Source of the DNA: Brevundimonas sp. UBA5713
GTDB taxonomy: Bacteria > Pseudomonadota > Alphaproteobacteria > Caulobacterales > Caulobacteraceae
Length of the DNA stretch: 64,000 nucleotides
Reading direction: 5' to 3'
Assembly: GCF_002419815.1 (NCBI RefSeq)
Contig: NZ_DIGV01000013.1
Coordinates: forward strand, 1-64,000
Shown: positions 59,357 through 64,000 of the stretch, in pieces
How positions within the stretch are numbered: position 1 is the stretch's first letter
How the letters are laid out: every line of letters begins with the position of its first letter
Program-made: the position numbers and the translations under genes
Notes under the pieces: model-generated
Told to the model about the DNA's origin: nothing
The model's database searches: none
The model's input: the letters and a program-made list of their open reading frames with translations, nothing else

Positions 59357-60733
59357 ATGACCGTGTCATCTCTTCCTCGTCGTCGATTGCTCCAGTTTTC
59401 GGCGGTTCTGCCCTTGGTGGCGGGTGCCACGGGATGTGCCACCGCCCCGATGCGCAATGAGGGGCCGCGGTTGCGTGTGCTGGCCATTTCGGACCTGCAC
59501 TCGTCTTACGGGCAGATTGCCCAGTTGCTGGCGGCCTTCCGTCGCGAAGTGGCCGACCATTCCGCGCCGCACCTGATCGTGGTCAATGGCGACAGCTTCG
59601 AAAAGGGCAATGTGGTCTCGGTGCGCTCGGAAGGGGCTATCGACTGGGCCTTCATGGCCGAACTTCCCAAGATCGCGCCGACGATTTTCAACCTCGGCAA
59701 CCATGACAATGATCTGGTGCATGATCTGCATCCCGTTGTCGCCCGCATGCGTGGGTTGGGGCTGACGGTCCTCAGCAACATAATCGACCGCCGCACAGGT
59801 CAGCCGTATGCCGATGACTTTGCCCTGATGACCGTGGGCGGCCAGACATTGCGGGTGGCCGCCTTGGGTACGCCGTCGCTCAACTCCTACCCGGTCGAGA
59901 GCCGCGAATGGCTGACGATCCCCGATCCGGTGGAATGGGCGCAGACGCACCTTCCGACCTATCTGCGCGGCGACGGTCTAAAGCTGGTGCTCAGCCATGT
60001 CGGCGTGGTCGACGAGCGCCAGTACCTGCCTCTGTTGCCCGAGGGTTCGCTGATGGTGGGCGGGCACAACCACCTGCTGTTCACCCATCAACAGGGCGCA
60101 ACCGGCTTTGTGCACACGGGCCGTTGGGGCGAAACCTATGCCGTGGCCGAATATGGTGCAGACGGCGTGGTGCAAACCCGTCTGGTCGAGGTGAAGGCCG
60201 ATGGTCCGGCAGATCCGGCGCTGGCAGCCTTGATCGGCCAAACGCTCGCAGCCCATCTGACCGATGCCGAGCGCGCCATCATCGGCCACAATCCTCGCGC
60301 CCTGACGCTCGGCGAAACTGGCCGCGCCATCAGTGCGGGCTTCGCCCGTGAAGTGGGGGCGGACTATGGTTTTATCGGCCTGACCACCTTGGGTACGGGT
60401 CTGAAAGCGGGCTACATCGACCAATTCCACTTTGATGAAGTGGTACGTTTCGACGGCCGTTTGATGGTGGCCGAGGTGGAAGCATCGCGACTTGCGGCCA
60501 TTTTGGCCTATTGCAATCAGGACGAGCCGACCCCCATCGAGCGTATGACCGGCGACTATCCGTTTGCGGCCCCCCGCGAAGAGGGGCTGGTGTTAGGCTC
60601 CACTGTGAAGCTGGTCACCACGGACTGGTGTGCCCGCAACCAGTCGAAATATTTCGGCACCACCGATCTGGCCTTTGTCGATGTAGCGACAGACGGGGTG
60701 AAGGCCGTGGCGAAGAAGGCCCTGTTAGGCTGA
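59357..60733 (+). CDS. Tat-exported metallophosphatase/5'-nucleotidase-like lipoprotein
   Basis: A 458-residue protein. PRRRLLQFSAVLPLVAG is a twin-arginine signal ending in a lipobox ATGC. Phosphoesterase motifs: LAISDLHSSYGQ, VVNGDSFEKGN, FNLGNHDNDLV, LVLSHVGVV and MVGGHNHLLF, followed by a 5'-nucleotidase C-terminal-like domain (about 310-440). Likely hydrolyses nucleotides or phosphate esters at the cell surface. Start chosen at 59357 because the Tat motif begins there; an in-frame codon lies upstream. Confidence 0.88.
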   Translation: MTVSSLPRRRLLQFSAVLPLVAGATGCATAPMRNEGPRLRVLAISDLHSSYGQIAQLLAAFRREVADHSAPHLIVVNGDSFEKGNVVSVRSEGAIDWAFMAELPKIAPTIFNLGNHDNDLVHDLHPVVARMRGLGLTVLSNIIDRRTGQPYADDFALMTVGGQTLRVAALGTPSLNSYPVESREWLTIPDPVEWAQTHLPTYLRGDGLKLVLSHVGVVDERQYLPLLPEGSLMVGGHNHLLFTHQQGATGFVHTGRWGETYAVAEYGADGVVQTRLVEVKADGPADPALAALIGQTLAAHLTDAERAIIGHNPRALTLGETGRAISAGFAREVGADYGFIGLTTLGTGLKAGYIDQFHFDEVVRFDGRLMVAEVEASRLAAILAYCNQDEPTPIERMTGDYPFAAPREEGLVLGSTVKLVTTDWCARNQSKYFGTTDLAFVDVATDGVKAVAKKALLG

Positions 60734-60737
60734 ATCT

Positions 60738-61559
60738 CTAGGCGGCGTGGCGTTTGCGGTCGGGAGCTTTGACGAAAAGCCCCTTTTGGCCCGCGACGGC
60801 GCGGAAGGCCGAGCCTTCGGCTGTCTCGCCCTGACCAAGAAACAGACAGCCATCGTCAGTTAGCGGCTTGGCCAGATGCTCAAGGACGCCGGCGCGGTAG
60901 TCTGGCACCATGTCGCCCAGCACATAGCGGCAAAAAATCAGGTCGAACGGCCCGTCCTTGGCCAGCGCGTCCGGCAGAGGGTCCAGCAGATTGGCGCGGG
61001 CAAAGCGCACGCAGCGGCGCAACTCGTCCTTGGCCTGCCACTGGTCGTCCAGCGGCGTGAACCAGTCCAGCATGGTACGGGCAGGCAGGCCCCGCTGGAT
61101 TTCAAAACCGGTGTAAACGCCCTGCTGCGCCTTGGCGACGGCGCGCGCCGATAGGTCGGTGTTCAGGACGTCGATCCGTAACCCCTGCGACAGGGCCAGC
61201 ATGGCCAGACTATAGGCCTCCTGTCCTGTGCCGCCGCCCGCGCACCAGATGCGCACGGGGCGGTCCCTGCGCGCCTTGGCCAGTACCGGCATCAGGTCGC
61301 GCCCGCACAGGTCGAACACCTTGCGGTCGCGCCGGAACCAGCTCTCGCTGTTCAGCAGGCTTTCGATCACATCCCACGCCAGAGACCCGACCGGTCGTGA
61401 CCATATCTGAGACAGCAGGGCCTCGACATTGTGATAGCCCTCGCGCCGCGCCACCGGCCCAAGCCTGTGCTCGGCCAGCTGCATCCGGTCATGGTGCAGG
61501 GCAAAGCCCGCCCGTGAGGCCATCAGGGCCTGCAGTCTCTCGAAATCCTCGGGTGTCAC
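60738..61559 (-). CDS. CheR-type SAM-dependent methyltransferase
   Basis: A 273-residue CheR-family protein. The N-terminal helices precede NSESWFRRD, corresponding to the NETxFFRD of CheR. SAM motif IWCAGGGTGQEAYSLAMLAL replaces the usual GCSTGEEPYS, and NTDLSARAVAKAQQGVYTGF and LIFCRYVLGDM follow. Key catalytic positions are partly altered, so it may be a relative outside chemotaxis. It starts with GTG, overlapping the receiver stop by 4 bases, so translation is coupled. No mcp or cheB gene is nearby. Confidence 0.88.
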   Translation of the reverse strand: MTPEDFERLQALMASRAGFALHHDRMQLAEHRLGPVARREGYHNVEALLSQIWSRPVGSLAWDVIESLLNSESWFRRDRKVFDLCGRDLMPVLAKARRDRPVRIWCAGGGTGQEAYSLAMLALSQGLRIDVLNTDLSARAVAKAQQGVYTGFEIQRGLPARTMLDWFTPLDDQWQAKDELRRCVRFARANLLDPLPDALAKDGPFDLIFCRYVLGDMVPDYRAGVLEHLAKPLTDDGCLFLGQGETAEGSAFRAVAGQKGLFVKAPDRKRHAA

Positions 61560-61951
61560 GCCGCGTGTCCCAGGCCGGTTTGCAGCGCCCCGATCTCGTC
61601 GATCTTGGATTGGAGGATGTCGCCGTCGAACGGCTTCATCACATAGTCATCTGCCCCCGCCGCCAGTGCGCGCGCGATGTGGGCCGGATCGGTTTCCATG
61701 CTGCAGAACAGGATCTTGGGGTGATCGCCGTCCGCCATCTGTTTCAGCTGGTCCAGAAAGTCCATGCCGTCCATCATCGGCATGCGCCAGTCCAGCAGGA
61801 TCAGATCCGGCATCGACTGTATACATTGCTCGATGGCCTCTACGCCGTCTCCCGCTTCGACCACATCAAAGCCCAGTCCCTCGACGATGCGCCGGGCAAC
61901 TTTTCGGATGATACGGCTGTCATCGACAATGAGACAAAGGCGGGCGGACAG
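61556..61951 (-). CDS. Single-domain receiver (CheY-like), probable CTG start
   Basis: A 131-residue receiver if begun at the CTG at 61951: (M)SARLCLIVDDSRIIRKVARR has the Asp pair, LLDWRMPMMDG the phosphoacceptor, SMETD and VMKPFDG the switch residue and lysine. No ATG, GTG or TTG occurs in frame between the stop at 61958-61960 and GTG at 61864, and starting there would lose the Asp pair. GGGGGAG lies 9 bases before the CTG. It sits between chpT (90 bases upstream) and the cheR-like gene, overlapping the latter. Confidence 0.85.
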   Translation of the reverse strand: MSARLCLIVDDSRIIRKVARRIVEGLGFDVVEAGDGVEAIEQCIQSMPDLILLDWRMPMMDGMDFLDQLKQMADGDHPKILFCSMETDPAHIARALAAGADDYVMKPFDGDILQSKIDEIGALQTGLGHAA

Positions 61952-62041
61952 GTCGAGTTACTCCCCCAAAAGCAACGTTCAAGGCCGGCTGCCTCCCCGC
62001 AGTCCGTACCCGTTTCGACCCTCATTATGCCAAAAGCGTTG

Positions 62042-62719
62042 CTATTTGGGTAGCCGTGCAATCAGAGCGACGCGACCTTCGTCGACAATGGTGTCCAATC
62101 GGCCACCGGACTCAGATACCGTCAGCCACAACCAGTAGGGCTGAACCCACTGGCCTTGCAGGCCTTCATTCAGGGCCTCGCCGCGCAAGCCTGTCAGCGC
62201 CTCGGGCTTCAGGCGGGCGCGGTTGCCTTCGGCGGTGCCGGCGATGGCCAGCATTTCGCCTTCCTCGCGGGCGTTGATCACAGCCATGCCGCCCAGAGGC
62301 AGCGCCCCTATCGTCAGATCGGCCAGATTGATGAGGGCCCGCGCCTGCGGCTTGGACACGCTCATGTCCGGCACGCGCCATTCCATCTGTGCACGGCCCC
62401 CCTCTGTCACGCCCGCCAACAGGGTGTGCAGTTCGCTGGTCGAGAAACGCTCGGCGCTGGTCGCGGCACCAAAGGCTACGCGGGCGAAGTTGACCAAGGA
62501 CACCATTTTGCGGGCACTTTGACGGATCAGGCCCATGGCATCGTCGCGCATATCCTGCGCGGTCGGATCATCCAGCAGGTCCAAACCCGACATCACCGCA
62601 CCGGCCGGGCTGATAAAATCGTGGCACAGTTTGGCGCTGATCAGCGTGGCCAGGTCGGTTCCGTTCGGCAGCGCAGCAGCTTGAGGCTGCAAGTTCTGGT
62701 TGTCGGCTGGGAAAGACAT
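62042..62719 (-). CDS. chpT: Histidine phosphotransferase ChpT
   Basis: A 225-residue protein. KLCHDFISPAGAVMSGLDLL holds the phosphorylated histidine; PTAQDMRDDAMGLIRQSARK and VNFARVAFGA follow, then a degenerate ATPase-like domain. This closely follows Caulobacter ChpT as I know it (RLCHDFISP, VRVAFGA). ChpT passes phosphate from CckA to CtrA and CpdR. First gene of a run with the receiver and cheR-like genes. A CtrA-like site lies 38 bases upstream (62757-62774). Confidence 0.95.
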   Translation of the reverse strand: MSFPADNQNLQPQAAALPNGTDLATLISAKLCHDFISPAGAVMSGLDLLDDPTAQDMRDDAMGLIRQSARKMVSLVNFARVAFGAATSAERFSTSELHTLLAGVTEGGRAQMEWRVPDMSVSKPQARALINLADLTIGALPLGGMAVINAREEGEMLAIAGTAEGNRARLKPEALTGLRGEALNEGLQGQWVQPYWLWLTVSESGGRLDTIVDEGRVALIARLPK

Positions 62720-62756
62720 GAGAAGCGGTATATCCAGAGCGGCATGCCGTCAGGCG

Positions 62757-62774
62757 TTAACATCGATTAACCAT
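62757..62774. promoter_or_regulatory. CtrA-like binding site between chpT and cysQ
   Basis: TTAA (62757-62760), six bases, then TTAACCAT (62767-62774). The CtrA consensus is TTAA-N7-TTAA, with TTAACCAT known as a half-site; spacing here is one base short. Confidence 0.45.
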
Positions 62775-62787
62775 AACTGACCTGATT

Positions 62788-62806
62788 TGCGGGTTCGTTA
62801 AACCCG
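62788..62806. promoter_or_regulatory. Small hairpin upstream of cysQ
   Basis: GCGGGTT / AACCCGC perfect 7-base stem around CGTTA. No T-tract follows, so it is more likely an operator or leader structure than a terminator. Confidence 0.35.
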
Positions 62807-62830
62807 CCTGATCGGCTATCGGATTTGTTT

Positions 62831-63637
62831 ATGAGCGTCCCCTCCATGACCGTGCCCCAAAACCTTGAGTCCGACTTGAAATCGGGGCGGCTGGCGCTGA
62901 CCATTGCGCAGATCGCCGAGGAGGCTGCCGAAGTCATCCTGCCGTTCTGGCGCACTGGCGTGGTAGCCGAACACAAGGCCGACGCCAGTCCGGTGACAGA
63001 AGCGGACCGCGCTGCCGAGGCCCATATTCTGCAACGTCTGGAGGCCGAGTGGCCCGGCGTTCAGGTGGTGGCCGAGGAAAAAGCCTCACTGGAAGGTCTG
63101 CCGCAAGACGCCGAAAGCTGGTTCTGGCTGATTGATCCGCTGGATGGCACGCGCGGTTTTGTCCAGGGGCGCGAATCCTTCACCGTGAATATCGCCTTGG
63201 TGCGCAACGGTCAGGTCGTAGCCGGTACGGTTGTGGCACCGGCCACCCAAACCAGCTGGCGCTCGGGCGGCGAGGGTGAAGGGGCTTTCCGTCGTCAGGG
63301 ACAGGAGGCATGGCGCCCCATCCATGTGCGTCCTCGCCCCGACAAGGCGGTGGCCATCGTCAGCCATAGCCTGACCGACGAAGAGGCTGACCGTCTGACC
63401 CGTCAGCATGGCTGCCGTCAGTGGCAGGCGCTGGACAGCTCGCTGAAGCTTTGCCTGATTGCCGAGGGTCGTTTTGACGCCTATCCGCGCACCGGCCCGA
63501 CCTCGGAATGGGATATTGCGGCAGGCCATGCGGTGCTGAACGCTGCCGGCGGCCGCATCATCACGCCGGATGGCCAGACGCTGGCCTATGGAAAGTCCCG
63601 GTTCCTGAACGGGCCGTTTGTGGCCCTTGGCGGCTGA
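62831..63637 (+). CDS. cysQ: 3'(2'),5'-bisphosphate nucleotidase CysQ
   Basis: A 268-residue member of the inositol monophosphatase fold. Metal ligands: VVAEEKASLEGLP (E) and WLIDPLDGTRGFVQG (D-P-L-D-G-T). RESFTVNIALVRNGQ and PRTGPTSEWDIAAGHAVLNA mark CysQ, which hydrolyses 3'-phosphoadenosine 5'-phosphate from sulfate assimilation. The ATG at 62831 is near the conserved start; a second in-frame ATG lies at 62849. Divergent from chpT. Confidence 0.92.
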   Translation: MSVPSMTVPQNLESDLKSGRLALTIAQIAEEAAEVILPFWRTGVVAEHKADASPVTEADRAAEAHILQRLEAEWPGVQVVAEEKASLEGLPQDAESWFWLIDPLDGTRGFVQGRESFTVNIALVRNGQVVAGTVVAPATQTSWRSGGEGEGAFRRQGQEAWRPIHVRPRPDKAVAIVSHSLTDEEADRLTRQHGCRQWQALDSSLKLCLIAEGRFDAYPRTGPTSEWDIAAGHAVLNAAGGRIITPDGQTLAYGKSRFLNGPFVALGG

Positions 63638-63652
63638 TCACCTGAAGGCGGA

Positions 63653-63985
63653 TCAGGCTGCGCGCACGCGGGCCATTTCCAACTGGGCGGGCAGGCTGAC
63701 CGGCATGTCGCGTTCGCAGGCGGTCGCTAGACGCTCGAGATGTTCGGCAGAGGTAGGCTTGACCAAAACCCCGCCGAGGCTGAGATCCAGCAGGGCGTGG
63801 GCCAGACACAGGTCTTCGGCTTCCCAGCCGGGTATGTGTTTCAGGAACTCATAGGGCGACGGCGCGGGCGGCGGGGCACTGGCCTTTTTGAGCATGCCAA
63901 AGAGGCCGCGCTGGGCCGGACCCGGTTCGGGCTTGGCGACAGCGAACAGTTCCGGCGGGAAATAGTCGGTGCCGAAAATGGTCAT
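63653..63985 (-). CDS. Hypothetical protein, near window edge
   Basis: A 110-residue protein: TIFGTDYFPPELFAVAKPEP, a proline/alanine linker, then YEFLKHIPGWEAEDLCLAHA and LLDLSLGGVLVKPTSAEHLE. No family known to me and no signal peptide. It converges on cysQ. The start at 63985 is internal to the window, and the gene looks complete. Confidence 0.6.
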   Translation of the reverse strand: MTIFGTDYFPPELFAVAKPEPGPAQRGLFGMLKKASAPPPAPSPYEFLKHIPGWEAEDLCLAHALLDLSLGGVLVKPTSAEHLERLATACERDMPVSLPAQLEMARVRAA

Positions 63986-64000
63986 GTTCTGCTGACGGGC

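Noticed and set aside
61556..61864. Receiver starting at GTG 61864
   Set aside because: Would lack the first beta strand and the Asp pair, so cannot be the native start.

Overview
The window reads as chromosomal DNA (GC roughly 60-65 percent) of an alphaproteobacterium, most likely family Caulobacteraceae (Caulobacter/Brevundimonas/Asticcacaulis type). The best evidence is a ChpT phosphotransferase (about 62.0-62.7 kb) that closely follows the Caulobacter protein as I know it, next to a receiver protein and a CheR-like gene. A cobT-type cobaltochelatase gene, a recA promoter with GTTC-N7-GTTC LexA boxes, and a Caulobacter-style TonB receptor fit this. Genus cannot be fixed by eye. I see no rRNA, tRNA, CRISPR array, insertion sequence, prophage or plasmid functions. 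Nearly all of it is dense housekeeping and envelope gene content.

Layout. 0-6.2 kb: start of an isoaspartyl peptidase, a small membrane protein, a DedA/YqaA-like protein, dsbB, coq7, and a cobT/phytase-like lipoprotein operon. 6.2-11.6 kb: a NYN-LOTUS protein, a large M16 peptidase, and a marR/FUSC exporter pair. 11.6-17.2 kb: lepA, an orphan tadE/tadG-like pair and an M23 endopeptidase. 17.5-22.4 kb: a ydbH-ynbE-ydbL cluster (intermembrane lipid bridge), a COG3650-type lipoprotein and a 45-residue entericidin. 22.5-27.4 kb: a ThDP enzyme, a DUF885 protein, trmD and rplS. 27.4-34.8 kb: PA2169-type protein, tryptophan 2,3-dioxygenase, CHAP protein, acyltransferase 3, YidB, the def-(membrane protein)-fmt-truA translation operon, a thioesterase and YnfA. 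34.7-41.3 kb: sirtuin, amidohydrolase, LysR, then a formaldehyde-detoxification run (class III alcohol dehydrogenase, VOC protein, lipoprotein, S-formylglutathione hydrolase). 41.5-46.7 kb: second DUF885 protein, DUF1176 lipoprotein, icd and a frameshifted DUF2939 gene. 46.7-51.5 kb: alaS, rraA and recA. 51.5-60.7 kb: GNAT-nitrilase fusion, UDP-glucuronate epimerase-like gene, methyltransferase, M28 membrane peptidase, TonB receptor and a Tat-exported metallophosphatase. 60.7-64.0 kb: cheR-like, receiver, chpT, cysQ and a hypothetical gene.

Most worth a second look: (1) the receiver gene between chpT and cheR has no in-frame ATG/GTG/TTG before its conserved aspartates and seems to start at a CTG with a good ribosome-binding site; (2) a terminator hairpin after the class III alcohol dehydrogenase whose 3' arm is the ribosome-binding site of the next gene; (3) a G7 tract that splits a DUF2939 gene into two frames; (4) a C8 tract in the ribosome-binding spacer of the tadE-like gene; (5) a sirtuin without its zinc cysteines; (6) the LexA-box cluster at recA and a CtrA-like site between chpT and cysQ. 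I do not see a multi-gene system that I would call new with confidence.
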